Positions 11,860 to 24,186 are shown, counted from the stretch's first letter. The stretch is 64,000 bases of DNA from Oxytricha trifallax (GCA_000711775.1 ARYC01002111.1:1-64000), one strand, 5' to 3'. The notes: generated by a model not told the origin, from the letters alone. Program-made: numbers and translations.

Positions 11860-12208
11860 TCATAATTATAATATTTCTACTTTTGATTATGTCAAATTTT
11901 TAAATATTTACTGATTCAATTCACTCTTTTGGTTGTTATTCATGTTGTGGTACACAGATTGTTCTTAATTCTTCGAGGGACTCAAAGAGTATGGTTGAGC
12001 TGAGCTGAATGATTGTCTCTTGATGTAGCTCCCAAACTGTCTCACTCTTTTGTAAAGACCCAAAGTTGAGGGACTCTTTGAGGTGTTATGTAAAGTGGTT
12101 TGAGAAGTAGGATTTATTATCACAGGTGACACTTGATAGGTGGGTGAGAGCTCTTCATATGGTATCTGCAAAGGCTGTGATGATAGAGGAAGGTAAAACT
12201 AATTTAAA
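11860..12208 (-). CDS. C-terminal gene segment, Ser/Gln/Asn-rich, unknown
   Basis: Open minus-strand frame (TAA as Gln) from about 12208 to a TGA at 11862-11860. It reads through PLQIPYEELSPTYQVSPVI and a Ser/Arg-rich stretch (RVRQFGSYIKRQSFSSAQPY) to a Gln/Asn-rich end. Low-complexity and probably disordered; no domain recognised. There is no initiator ATG that I trust, so it is best read as the last MDS of a gene whose 5' parts are not adjacent. Surrounding DNA is AT-rich and non-coding. Confidence 0.45.
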
Positions 12209-12209
12209 A

Positions 12210-12884
12210 GTTTGAGATTACATTGGGAAAAATTAAAAGAAGTTTAGCATAAATAAGTTTACTAAATTTCCCAATATTGCCGAAATTAATGAAATTATAT
12301 TGTTTTGCATACAAATAAGAAACAATAAATATAGCAAGAACTAAAAAAATATTTATGATAAACAGTAAATAATTCTTTATCAATTTATTAAAAATAAAAT
12401 TTATAAGGTATACAGTATATTTATTAAATGTTTAATTATTAGTATCAATTAAATTAACTTCTTCTGAATCTGAAATAATAAAAGACTTAATTAAAAATTA
12501 ACTTAAAAAGTTTAATGATTTTATTTATTGCTTTTCCTTTATAATAGGGAGAGATACCTTTAGTTTTTTTTTATTTTATATAAACTATAAAACATATTTA
12601 TAATCATATATTTCAAATATTTAAGGTTATATTTTTTAAAATAATCCAATAAAATCTGATAGACATTGCCAAATATATAAAATTTATAAAGTAATGACAT
12701 ATTTTCTAAGTTGAATTTTAATTGTAATTTCATTTTTCAATGGCTTCCAAGGGACAGCATCAAATAAACGCAACTGTTTTCTCCAATTCCAGCTACTTGC
12801 TAATGTTCATCTCTGATTCCCTAATACATTATAAATCTGTCAACAGTTCGTAAATTATTTCATTCCTTTAGCTTTCATCGTCAA
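12210..12884. other. AT-rich spacer
   Basis: Nothing supported apart from the start of the kelch gene's 3' region at the right edge. Confidence 0.45.
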
Positions 12885-14690
12885 TTGGATCGAATTCTCT
12901 TCAAAATAATTAAGTTTGTATTTAAAAAATCTAAATTAGCTTATTTAGAATTTGACGACTATGCAAATCTTCTCAAACTGCTAAGACTTCTTATTGTAAT
13001 TTGGCCTCCTAGTATAAGAACTACATCTTCTCCCAAGACAGGTGAACAGGTACAATATGTGAGCAAAAGAGGACTTTTTGATATGTCTTGAAATCCACAA
13101 AGATTGCACTCAACTTAATATCTCTCAATGGTGTTTAGGCATTTACTCAAGTGTTCTGTCATATTTTGCTCCATAAATTTGTCATTCATGCCACCAAAAC
13201 GAAAATAAAATCGTTGCTCCATGTGAAGCTACCTAAACTTGACTCATTCATATCTGACATCATTTACTATTCAGGTCTTTGCTCTGGATTAAAGGCATCA
13301 TAGCAGGTTTCAACTGATACAAGCCACTGATTTTTATTTGAGTTGTGCTCACTTATGATATAAATTTACTTGTTGATAATATAAACTGCTACATACCCAC
13401 TCTGCTAAATTTCAGTTTGAAATGAAAATTTAGCATGTTTATACACTCGTCTACTTAATAACACTTTCCACTTTATCTATACAGTTAGTTACCTACAATG
13501 ATTAACAAGTTTTAAATGAACATATATCATTTACAAATAATATCCAGAATAAATTATTAAAAATCTTCCAGTTTTTTTAATATTCAATAAAGAAGCCTGC
13601 TACATCAAATTATCATCATCGATGTTGACCTTTCTTTTAGATCCTTTGAAAGGCTAATAATAAAAAATTGCTTTGTCTCTTACTTCAATTAGTTCATGTT
13701 GATGCATTTTAATAGCTAGTTACTCTATCAAGTACTCTTTCAACTTTCTCAATCTTATTAGAATTTAAATGATAAATCCCAAAAAATAATTCAAAAAATA
13801 TGTTAAGAATAATCTTATCGAATAAAAGCTCGAAGTCTTCTGCCCTAGTAACTAATTGAAAGAAGTCATCCTTGCTCTTCTTAAAATTCTCATTCAAATT
13901 CCAAATGTAAAATTTAGATTCAATGAAGTCGTAAAACTTTTAAGCGACAATCTTCTTCTTTCTGGCATCAAACAAGAGTTTTATTTCAAAGTTTTCAAAG
14001 ATTAGATTATTGTTGTCACAGATTAGATTATTATTGACAAGTTAATTTTTTTAGTAGGTTTTGAAGATCATTCAGTCTTAAAGCTAAATTTATTTTGATT
14101 ATTGTTTGATTTAATGAAAAGATATTGCTTTTGCATTTGCTCTTAATGATCAATCATATTTATGAAAAAACTTACTTCTTCTTCTTGTTCCTTGCTAAAC
14201 TACTTCCATAACTACACTTTATTACGTTTTAGTTCATTGAAAGTTAACTCAAAGAATTGTTTAGCAGAGATTTAACAAAAATTTAATAATTTACAATTTT
14301 AGGAGGAGTTTAGTTCTCTTCAATAATTTAATATGTTTATAAATAAAATTTTATTGAAATTTCCTTTTTTTTATTAAGATTCTTGCTTGCTCCAACTTTT
14401 CTTTGACATGTCTTATTGATTACTCCAGATGCTCAACCAAAGATAAATTATTCATTTGAAAAAACATATAAATAATTAACTTTTTTTCTATGTGAAAGCC
14501 AATAATTAAACTAAATGAATATATTTAATAAGTTTTTTGTTTTAAGACTTCATTCTCATAGCAGTTTTCAAGCATCTTAATCTTATGACCTTTATGGTCT
14601 TTGAACAAGCCTCGCATAATGGGACTCGAAGATGCAAGCAATAGTTTACATATTATCAAATAATCTATAAATTTCTTTATTTGGCATTAT
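12885..14690 (-). pseudogene. B-box zinc finger / coiled-coil / kelch-repeat protein gene, frame-broken
   Basis: Read from right to left. At about 14540-14660 is a B-box-like zinc finger (C..C...LCEAC..KDHKGHKIKML, split by one frame change). A coiled-coil stretch follows (VEHLEQSIRHVKEKLEQARI, about 14370-14460), then a charged linker (KKSKDDFFQLVTRAEDFELL, about 13830-13890). Kelch blades follow at about 12890-13430 (QIYIISEHNSNKNQW; FGGMNDKF; SKCLNTIERYQVE; VVLILGGQ). B-box plus coiled coil plus kelch is a known scaffold/E3-like architecture in hypotrichs. At least three frame changes separate the parts. They may be IESs not yet recognised, or decay; no pointers were identified, so I list it as broken. 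TGA ends the last kelch frame near 12886. Confidence 0.6.
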
Positions 14691-15164
14691 TCAAACAATA
14701 ATCAATGTGCTTAACAAGTCTACATATTTAAATTAATTGGTTATTAAGCATTAAATTTATATTTTCAATACTTCTTTTTATGATTATGACACAAATTGTG
14801 GTACTTTTCACTAAAAACAGCTGATGTTATCCCAGAATGTGAAGGAAACCCCTCTGATGAGGGTCTGTACATTTTAGAGTTGACAGGTCTATCAGCCAAA
14901 GTGCACACTTTCATTTATCCAAGCTATTTTTTAAAGTAGTGCATCTTATTACTTACTTCTATTAATTTTCATAAAATATATTGGATTTAAACTTATCATA
15001 TATCCAGCATACTAGTATTTGCTCTCTCAATATTATTTATAAATTAGATTATTGTCCTCAGATTTCTATCTTTGAAAATATGTTTAAAAGGCTAAATAAG
15101 ATTCAATTTTATTTAAGAATTTTCTAATTTTAATCAACCTTAGAATGATTATGAAAAATTTTTA
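14691..15164. other. AT-rich spacer before the sorting-nexin-like gene
   Basis: Contains a locally GC-richer 14815-14920 patch without a convincing frame. Nothing else seen. Confidence 0.45.
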
Positions 15165-16295
15165 AATGAGAGATTCAAAGGTTCATATTTTCTACCCATA
15201 CTTCCAAAGAGAATGGTAAACAATTATTTTAGTTATTCTCAAAAATACTTAAAGATCAACAAGTATACAGATTTCCTGGGGAAAAAAAAACATTTGCTAA
15301 ATTTATTGATAAAAGATATGTGTCATTAAATATATTTAAAAAAATTAATTGAAAATATATTTTAAAATTTATGATAAAAATATTGCCCATACTTGTATGA
15401 ACCTGAGGATTTAAAACTATTTATTATACCACATATAGATCTTGAAATGGCTTTGACTCTCTTTCCAAAACTTACCCCAAAATAAATCTTAAAACTCACA
15501 ATTAATTATTGCTCGTTTATGTGTGAAATTATGGTGAATAAAATACAAAAAATAAAATAATTCCATTAATAAGTTCCCTGGCTAGATCAAGATATTGTAA
15601 GTTCTTAGAGGTAAGTTAAGATTGATGAACTAGTGATGGCTTTAAAATTTATCATAGATTTTTAAAGAAATTTAGACATATTGTTTGTAAATTAGAATTA
15701 GCTCACGATGCACAATCAAAATAATATAAATAAGAATCTATAATTTTTCAGCTGCATTTACCTTATTTATTAAAAAAAAACAAATTTATGAATAGATCTT
15801 TCACAGTAAAACCAATAAATAAATTATAAACATTTTATAGAACAACTTAAAGAATCTAAATATTCTTATATGAAGAAAAAAATTTGAGAACTTATTCTCG
15901 TACTAAATTTGAGAATTTTTCACTGTTCAAGCATCCTCTAAAGACTCATGCCTAAGAAATTCTTGAAAACCAGGTAATTTATATAAGATATCTCATTAAA
16001 TTACACCTCTGACTTTTTAAATATGAAAATATTTAGCTCACTGGAATAAGAAATTCTTTTAAAATCATGAAATTATGGCTTAAATGTGAAATTTTTGACA
16101 TTAACGCACTACTTGAGGCAATAGATAGAAAAACTGCAAAGTAGAAATAAGTCATAAAAGATTTAAAAAAAGGAGAGCTATTAAAAGGATCTTAGCAAGT
16201 TGAATAATTGCAAGAACACCCTAAAAACTATATTAATATCGCAGGATAGTAAAGTTAATAAGATTACCTATCTAACTTACTCTATTTCTGAGGTA
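15165..16295 (+). CDS. PX-BAR (sorting-nexin-like) gene, 3' half: end of PX domain plus BAR region
   Basis: Carries the C-terminal half of a phosphoinositide-binding PX domain and the following BAR-like helical region, in order. ERFKGSYFLPILPKRM (about 15175-15222) is the PX loop normally reading PG-YIPPIPPK. YLYEPEDLKLFIIP and ALTLFPKLTPK follow (about 15394-15480). From about 15840 comes FSLFKHPLKTHAQEILENQ, a 66-nt intron (GTAATT...TTTAG), then WLKCEIFDINALLEAID and a Lys-rich coiled coil to TGA near 16291. Sorting nexins of this type tubulate endosomal membranes in retrograde transport. The N-terminal half of the same protein lies downstream at 16868-18145, so the gene is scrambled. The direct repeat AGATTC (near 15177 and near 18137) is a good candidate pointer. 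Confidence 0.72.
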
Positions 16296-16867
16296 TGTTA
16301 TAAATTAAGACCTGAAATTTTACTATAATCTCAAAACCTTTTACATATTGATTAATCTAATAAAATATAGGCTGAGAAATAGATTGAATGTTTCAATTTT
16401 TATTTTTAGATAATTGTGTAATCAGCTATCTTTATCAGACGTTATATATTTTAAGAAAGATAAAGTTAGCATCTCCAATGATTTAATAAACACTTATTCC
16501 CAAATTTAAATCAATAATTCCCATTTAGTAATTGCATTTTAATCAATTTTTTATTCTACAAATTGTGTAAATTTTAAGATTGTTTGCTACACTGGAATTA
16601 TGAATGCAAACAGGCAATTCTTTGATAATTAGCCATCTAAACATCTAATCAATATTCATGAATTAGAATGAATATATTTAAACAGAAAAACAATGCAGAT
16701 TATCTCATATACTATTAATATATAATAAGTAATTCACCGAATTATAAACTTTTTACTAAAAATCTTGAGTTGTTAATCTATATGAATAATATGAATAATT
16801 TGGATATATAGAATAAATATCATGCTTAGGTGGCTAACCACTAAATCAGATGGATTAATCTTATCGC

Positions 16868-18145
16868 ATGCCAGAGAACTACTCAAATTTACATTCTAAT
16901 TTAATGGGAGAAAATGAAGCTTCTGGGCTTGGAAGTGATAATAATAACAATTTCACAGTAGCTACTAATCAGAAATATAAAAATACGAATGCTCCAGCTG
17001 GATGCCATAAATATATATTATAGTAATGGCAATGCAAGTCATTTTTAAGTGTAAGTAATTTAATTATTTGGATACCGAGGTCAAGAGAGTTAGATGATGT
17101 ATCAATTTTAAAATAGTTCTCAAATGATTCATATGACTCACGACTCATGCCCTAGAGCAGCTCTCATTCATTGGAAATAATACCAAGATAGATGTTTTAG
17201 AAGGGCTAGGGAAAACAAGCTCTATGAGTTAAAGCTAGCTTTCTTTATTTCACGGTAATCAACATAATCACAATACATTTAACAATTACGATTAAACTCA
17301 GTTTTAAGGTCATAACATCAATCACTTTCAATTTTTATTATTAGAACCACTTGGGTAAACTAAAGAAATACATTATATAGTGAATGATTGATAAATTTTT
17401 AAAAAAATTAGTTTAGGAAGTCTTATGATGGGCTCAATAGACAAATAGATTGCATCATGCCATGTCTACCCTAGCTAATCTTTCACTAGTTACTGGGCTA
17501 CAACTTTAAGATAAACTAAAAATAGCAATATCAAAGAATTATATAAATTAAATTGTTAACAATAAATACACCATTATAAATATAATACCATATAAATTAA
17601 GAAACTGTTGTCAGATGAGTCACTTCATAATCAGATGTAAGGGGAATTCTCAGTGATAAATGGATATCGAAATGACTAGACAACAGGACTTTATTTAGTG
17701 AGTGGGCATCATAATAACAAGGGACATAATCATATTCTCTATACAGTCAATGTAAGTAAGATATAAGTTAAACAATAATTATAGGGGAGTTGGTATTGAA
17801 GGAAAATTTGATATATTCAGGTCATAAAACCCCGTTAGTCAATTAAGAATGAAGATATGGGATTAAGAATAAAGAAATTAAAAATATATTTATTATTGGC
17901 GTAAAATAATAATGTTTGGGCTAATTATTAAAACCATTGGCTCAAATAATTTTCTCTATAAAATAAACCAATCATGGTGCGTGAATTAGTTTTTAGCATA
18001 ATTATAATTAAATTTAACCAATAATAATATATTTTTAATTTCTTTATTCTTAATCCCATATCTTCATTCTTAATTGACTACTAACGGGGTTTTACAAAGA
18101 GTTCTTGTTACTCAGAACAGTCTTGTGTGAAAGATTCCTAGATTT
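16868..18145 (+). CDS. PX-BAR (sorting-nexin-like) gene, 5' half: N terminus and start of PX domain
   Basis: ATG at 16868 opens an Asn/Ser-rich N terminus (MPENYSNLHSNLMGENEASG). A likely intron lies at 17051-17116 (GTAAGT...AATAG), then an Asn/His/Gln-rich linker (THALEQLSFIGNNTKIDVLE). The PX domain starts at about 17640: HILYTVNVR, a 29-nt intron at 17756-17784 (GTAAGA...TATAG), then GVGIEGKFDIFR. A 268-bp TA-flanked MITE interrupts the codons here (17825-18092). Removing it to leave one TA gives R-S-Y-K-E-F and continues as FLLLRTVLCERF, exactly the PX core. The segment ends near AGATTC at about 18137-18142, which recurs at the start of the 3' half at 15.2 kb. Segment edges between 17400 and 17630 are unresolved. 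Confidence 0.72.
17825..18092. mobile_element. TA-flanked MITE acting as an internal eliminated sequence in the PX gene
   Basis: 268 bp from TA to the base before the second TA (18093-18094). Ends are inverted repeats of about 70 bp beginning AAACCCCGTTAGT, an abbreviated C4-type terminus. The middle holds the conserved block ATTGGCGTAAAATAATAATG then TTTGGGCTAATTATTAAAAC. There is no coding capacity. Precise loss to a single TA restores the PX reading frame. A diverged second copy lies at 51380-51645. Confidence 0.85.
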
Positions 18146-18309
18146 ATTACATATAATTTCTTTATCACTATTTAAATAAATTACTTAATGAAGTCTATAA
18201 ATTAATGTTGATTAAGCCTAAATGTGAAATTAAAATAAATCTATTAATACTAAACAAATTTTTAGATGTCAAAAAAACAATTCTATAATGATCAAACAAC
18301 TTTATTTAA

Positions 18310-21300
18310 TAAAAACTTACCGATTTCATTCAGATTTTCTTCATAGAATTTAGGCTCTGCTTGTTCTCATCAAGTAATCTTTAATAACTTTAAGTTTTTC
18401 AATGAGATCTTGTGGAATAATAGCAAGAATACTCTTTGTATCTCAAAGAGAGTGTCTCTTACTTTTTACAAACCTACCACAGTAATAAATACAGAGTGGC
18501 CAATAAAATAAGATAAAAAGCAAAAGGAATAGCCATTTCTTGGTTTCTTTTGTTAAATTAGACATCTATGGAGTCATTAAGCCGTGCAATCAAGACATTA
18601 TAAGCTTTTGTAAAAATATATTTTATTCAGTCGTTCATCCTGAACAATGCGATCACCATTTAGAACTGCATTCTAGTAGAGCTGCGACTTATTGGATTTG
18701 AAATAAGAGTCACAGAGTTTTCTCATATCATCCCAAAATGGAAAATTAGCTGAGCATAATTAACACATTTATGTAAAAAGCACAATTAAAATTTAGCTGA
18801 TTATAAGCCAAAGTCATTTTTTATATATTTAGTTTATTTTATACAATCGTTTGCCAAAGATAATCTCCCAAATATGCACCATGAACCATACTAATTTCTC
18901 TCCTCTTAGTTAAGTTACTCATCAGTATTGTTGCAAATATATAAAATTGTTAAAGAATTCATTGAAATCTGTGTCATGCTTGTTAGCGTTATCTGAATGT
19001 ACTTTTAAGAACTTTTCCAGATCTGAATTCTTAAATTCTTTATTAATTAATTAGCTTAAATTATATTAAATTATTGTACTATTGATTTTTAATAAGAATT
19101 GAACTAATAATATAGCCAATAATGTATTCAGTCTACTTTTGATTTAAAAGCAATGCCATTAGTTGCTAAGATTTCAATGATTACTTGAAATAGCAAGAAA
19201 TTTGCGAAGTTTTTGTTTGTGATAGTGGCTGCTTCTGTAATCATGTCCAGGGATCTGCTTAAGAAGTTATTTAATAATTTAAAAAGATATTTATTGATAT
19301 ACAAATATTATTATTATAGATTTATTTGGTAAATATAATAGAATGATTAATAATTAAAGAAATATTATTATAATGTCATTTGAAATATAATAAATAGTCC
19401 TCGATAAATCATCCTATCAATTTTCTCAATAAAAAATTAAATTAAAATTCATAAGACAATAATATCTAATTGGAAGTATTAATAGAGGAAATAGAATTCT
19501 AGCAAGGTGATAAATATGAAGAACTTAAAGAGCATTCTTTCTTGATAGTCTGTTTTTATTTATTAATAAGATAAAGAATAATTATTTTTGCTTCTGGGCG
19601 TTCATGAGGTTGAGTACCATCAGCATTTTTCACTTCTTCAGATAATGGTGTCTTTCTATTTTTCCCGTCCTTCCTTTCTCCATTTTCATCACCTTCTTTG
19701 TCCTCATAGATATCGAAGCCGCCTCTATCTCCCTACTAACCAAAACCTCCTTTATCATCATTATGAAAGGTAGTGAAGAAGTCTTTGAATCTCTTGAGTT
19801 GTTCCTTAATATCATATTGGTAAATTTGCAAGAACAAACCGAATAATTTATCTTTATCTTAATGCACTCTGGTGACTACTGCCATGATAATAAACATGCT
19901 GCTAAATAAACTACCACTCGCTATGAGCAACAAAATAAGTAGTACTTGTTGGTTCCGGATGAAGAGGATCTTTGGTTTCGAAGAGTATTCCAGTAGTTGA
20001 ATTCTGTACTTAAGAGAGTACGGAATTCTTTGAGTTTCATAGAATGAACCATATACCCATGTAAACTTAGAAGTCGTTAGTGTCCACTGTATTAAGCAAA
20101 GTTGATTAAACTATATACATTGAAAACATAAAAGTAAATCATAACTTGATATATCTATATATTGTGTAGAGCTATATCTCTTGTTTATTTATATTATCTT
20201 TATATTCGTTGCTGATGTCATAAGTAACTAATGAGAGATTTTTCTAGGATCCTTGCATTATTCATTATTGCATTCTAATCCAAGTAATGTTTCATTTTTG
20301 CCAAATAATAATGCATATTATTCTAATATTAGAATTTAATATTAATTTTTAATTCGAAATTGATTTATTTAATGGCAAAAATGAGTAACGATATGTGGAA
20401 ATATTCATAATAAAGACATAATTTTTTACTGAAAAACATTTGGATCATCATTGAAAAAACTTAGAATATTTGAAAAATTGAATACAACAACTACCAATAC
20501 AGTGCCAACTACAACAATAACAAAACAATTTTCAAGTCAAACCCCAATATTTCAAACTAAACTACATCAGAAAAATTCTAACTGCCAATAAATTGGAATG
20601 CCTGTACTTTGAACTTGAAATAGAATTTCCTGATAGTTTGTACTTGCCTAATTATAATAAATTCAAATGAAAATTTATAAGTTAAATAATCCTATTTGTT
20701 TCCAGGTATCGATATCTGCTAACTGTTCCATAATTAATTTATCATAAAAATCCTGTAGCTGTATTTATGGCTGTGATAAATTTCATACGATTCTAAGAAT
20801 CTTAAATGTTATTTAAATTTTCCTTAAAATTATCGTATTTATGTTTTGAAAACAAGAAACTGGCAATCGTCATCGATAGAAGTACCACAAGAACAAATCT
20901 AGCAGAATGCTTTAAGTTCTAGATACTTTGTAGTGAAAAGTTCTCGTAGTCTGCATTCCTAAGTAGTTTCAAATTTCTGATAAGAGCCTTTGAGTTTGAT
21001 GTTACAGATCCTGCGTCGCTTACAAAACTTATTTTAATTAAACTGGAGTCACTGTTTTTTTGGGTATTAGTTCGTGATGTATTCGCTGTATCTGAAGCTT
21101 ATATATCTTTCATTTAAGCCCTGCTTGTCTTTATTTTACTATTTTATGCTTAATTTTTTGGATTTCGTATTCATGTTGCTTTTTACTGGTTTTTAGATGC
21201 CGTTTTGCCATTCATTCAAAAGAATTCTTGTGTGACTCCCTAATTTGCTTGAACTTAAATCTCTCTTGCTGGCTGATGATTAATTTGGATTGAGTGTTCC

Positions 21301-21660
21301 AGGGTTAAGATTTTGCATAAAATATTCATTAAAAAAGTCCAATTTAGGGTCAACTTTTGGTTTCGTGCTCTTATTTGCCGAAACTTGATCAGTAACCACC
21401 TAGCTTGTATCATCATCTCAAGTAATCTTATTTTCTTTTTGTATTTTTTTGCTTTTATATTCTATTTAGTTGTAAGATTAATCTTTGAGTCTTGCTCATC
21501 AAGGTGCTCATCGTATCCTGTATTTTTATCATTATTTTTAGGTTCTAGAAGATTTATTTAATTGTCTGAGACGAATACTAGGATTGATATTGATTCATAG
21601 CATAGATGAAAGTTAAGAGCTTTGTTTTTATTGTCACCTCCATTTCCATCATTATTTTAA
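18310..21660 (-). CDS. Multi-membrane-segment protein gene in several segments, unknown function
   Basis: Minus-strand coding segments run from about 21660 down to 18310. Segment one (21660-20740): acidic N-terminal region, an Asn/Ser-rich linker (MQNLNPGTLNPNQSSASKRD), then a membrane segment (FVLVVLLSMTIASFLF) near 20860; a homopolymer A tract near 21055 breaks the frame by one. Segment two (about 20090-19470): membrane segment VLLILLLIASGSLFSSMFII, then YDIKEQLKRFKDFF and a long acidic, Gly-rich tail. Smaller segments follow at about 19260-19140 and 19040-18840. The last group (about 18735-18310) reads DDMRKLCDSYFKSNKSQLYQ, a membrane segment IPFAFYLILLATLYLLLW, then ILAIIPQDLIEKLKVIKDYL. 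It resembles the large polytopic ciliate proteins with repeated membrane segments and cytosolic linkers, but I cannot name the family. AT-rich gaps between segments are presumed IESs or introns. Confidence 0.55.
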
Positions 21661-22039
21661 AGGAAAAAATTAATAAATTTTGGGGAATAGGGTATGAAAA
21701 CTATTAAATTCAATTTTGAAATATTTTTGAAGACATTGAAAACCCCAAAATCCCTTAATGAATTTTATAAGTTCTTTTTTAGATATGTAGGGAATTTTTT
21801 AGGGGTTAGGGTTATTGATACGTTTTTATCTGAATTTAATAGTAAATTTATTTAATTTAATCACTCAAATAAACTTTTGGATAGAGGTCTGAAGTTTATT
21901 TTACTCAACCTCTATTCAATTTAAATGTCTGATCGTGGAATGGCTTGATTATTACTTATTCTGCCATCTATTTCATTGATAGAGATGCTCTGTTTTTATC
22001 TATAAATTGCTTTATTCTTTGCTTCGTATCCAATTCACA

Positions 22040-23340
22040 TCTTGTTGAATAGTAATCGTTCAGAGGAATATCGCACTCAATTATTATTGCTGCCGTTGCC
22101 CACAAATCCCTTTGAAAGTCTTACTCTTCTCTTTCTGGATAATAGCTTGCAGTTCCCATTAAAATTCCTAACCTTGACACTTCTATTGCTATTCTTACTG
22201 GTGAAAAGTTTCTCATTATATTTTCTGGCTTCAAATCTCTGTGAACAAACCCTAGCTTATGATGCTCCTAAATACCTTGTATGGTCTGAGTTGCTATTTA
22301 TCCAAGTTACTTTTGATTCCTTTGATCTGTCATGAAAGCTCTTAGGGTTATTTCATAGAGTGGGAGTCTGAAAGTAGCATGATCCTTGGCAAGGAGAACA
22401 GTATCTAGCTTGATTAAGTAATGACACTCTTTAAACAATGCTTTAGTGAGTACTAGATATTCAATTGTAAACTCAATCTATATTTATCATCACTTAAGAG
22501 ATAGTTGAAGGAATACACCTTGTATGCGTATTGATGAATATTGATAACTTTCTTATCAAAGGAGTATTCAAATGTAAGGTAGCTTTAAAATGAAGTGTCT
22601 GAATCAATTAAGGCAAAAAATTGTATTTTTTTAAATTTAGTTTTAATCATAATTTTTTTTAATGTCAAAGGTCAGTTGGTTGCGTGCATACCTTACGCAC
22701 TCTAATTCACTAGCTTATTCAGGCACTACACGCTTTGAATGTTCCCTAACTTTTCTTATGTTGAGAAGCTTCAGCTCAACTTCATTTTTTAAGTTTCAAT
22801 GTCTTTCTTGTGTGTGAGCTTTTAAAAGATTTTACCTTAAATCTTTTTTATGAGAATACTGCTTATGGCACTCAAAGAATCATACTTTCCATCGATATTA
22901 TCGTGTGTTAAGTATTCAGTTGGCTTGGCCTCTCTATGCTCTATCATATGGCTATACCAACTTTATTTATGGGCGAAATTTCTCTCGCACTTCTCAAAAA
23001 AGTAGACTTTTACTTCTTCAGTTTGTATAGGAATTTCATTATACCTTTCTCCTCCTCTCTGTCTCCAACATGATTATTTACCATTTATTTTCTATTGTTA
23101 ATTTCTATTTTAATTAGAGAGACTTCAATTGATAGCTATGGTAGTTCCTTATGCGAGTATGGGAGTTCGTCTCACAGCTTTCACACTTTTTATTATTACC
23201 AAAGTCTCATTTAGTTTGATGGAATTGCTGTTGTTTTTCATAAAATGTTAGCGCTCTTATTTAAATTTGAATTTAAAATTATAAAACTCCCTTTATAATT
23301 GAGAGCTTATATGAGAGCTTTACTAAACTACAAGTTTCAA
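22040..23340 (-). pseudogene. TBE zinc-finger/kinase protein gene, remnant
   Basis: Minus-strand fragments align by eye with the kinase genes at 24187-25566 and 28224-29674. The sequence around 22180-22260 matches the catalytic-loop and DF-motif region (the GGTGAAAAG...TCAAATCTCTGTG stretch parallels the outer copy). Conserved residues survive only in short patches among many indels and stops. The zinc-finger part would fall near 22850-23100 but is barely readable. No function expected. Confidence 0.75.
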
Positions 23341-23584
23341 GGGAAGTTTTTAGAGTATTTGAGAGGAAATATGAGTGCTAAGAGATGATCCAGCACTAAA
23401 TCATGTTAAGAAAGTAACCATTTTAACTTTAAATAATAAGTTAATTATAGCACGTAACGATTTAGGAATTGCTTCTGATTAAATACGTACTGATATAGGA
23501 GGTATTTTGTCTTTTTATGATTAAAATTAGGGTGCTCCTAATTAAGTACTAGCTTTAATTAAAGCTCCTAATTATGTACTAGCA

Positions 23585-23885
23585 TTTTAGGACCTGCTCG
23601 AGAACTGCAGAAGCACCATTATATTCCAAGAAAGATTTATAGCTTAATTTTTTAGAAAAATCAAGTACTTGCATATTCTTGATTAAGAAATAGAGCAGGC
23701 TTCACAGAGAGCGAAAGTCCCAGACAAAGTATGAATTTGGAAAGAGGATTTATTCAAATATTTAGCCTTCAGAGTCAATGGACATAAATGCTGGAGCTGG
23801 CAGCAAGAGAAAAAACCTAGGAAGAGGGAAGTAACAAGAGGAAGAAAAGAAAGAGAAGCCGGCTCCTACAAAGATTTAAATGTGA
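23585..23885 (+). pseudogene. TBE 22-kDa gene, C-terminal remnant
   Basis: Matches the C-terminal third of the 22-kDa gene, including the MDINAGAGSKRKN version of the conserved motif near 23777-23815. The N-terminal two thirds are missing or unrecognisable. Confidence 0.75.
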
Positions 23886-24022
23886 TTTATATATTCATAA
23901 ACTTTACTATAAAAGTTATTTTTATCCATTCACTCTCCCTTCTTTAGCACAGTTTTAAGCCAACTTATTGTCTACTCTCTTCGCAAAGCTTTTAATAAAG
24001 TCTACTGTATCGATAGGTAGGT
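23886..24022 (-). pseudogene. TBE transposase, C-terminal remnant
   Basis: Reverse-strand match to the last roughly 45 codons of the TBE transposase, ending abruptly where the outer TBE was inserted. Confidence 0.7.
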
Positions 24023-24186
24023 AATCAAAACCCCAAAACCCCTGTAGTTGTTTGATTGAGTTTTTGATTGATGAAAGTAGACTATTAATGCATGCTTTAT
24101 TAGGGTTTTAATAGGGTTTATGTAGGGGTTTAGGGTTATAATGTAATATAAATTAGTGTGTAATGCAAGTGTTTTATTTTTATTAT

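Larger units (their letters stand above)
21738..24022. mobile_element. TBE: Old, degenerate TBE (outermost layer of the nest)
   Basis: Left terminus at 21738 (GAAAACCCCAAAATCCC, one or two changes from the TBE end) preceded by ATT. Beyond it the subterminal sequence follows the subfamily of the inner element at 25722. Content in order: decayed kinase (minus), 22-kDa C terminus (plus), transposase C terminus (minus). It is cut at 24022 by the younger element starting at 24026. The rest of this element is not recognisable right of 32263. Its left end lies about 80 bp from the last readable codons of the membrane-protein gene. Confidence 0.85.

Noticed and set aside
13190..13260. A TGA falling on an expected Trp of a kelch blade looked like UGA=Trp.
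   Set aside because: The neighbouring frame reads the same blade without a TGA (MMSDMNESSLGSFTWSNDFIF-type order), so the match was a frame artefact.
21313..22335. Plus-strand open frames rich in Phe/Leu/Ser.
   Set aside because: Reverse complements of Lys/Asn/Glu-rich minus-strand genes (membrane protein and TBE kinase remnant).
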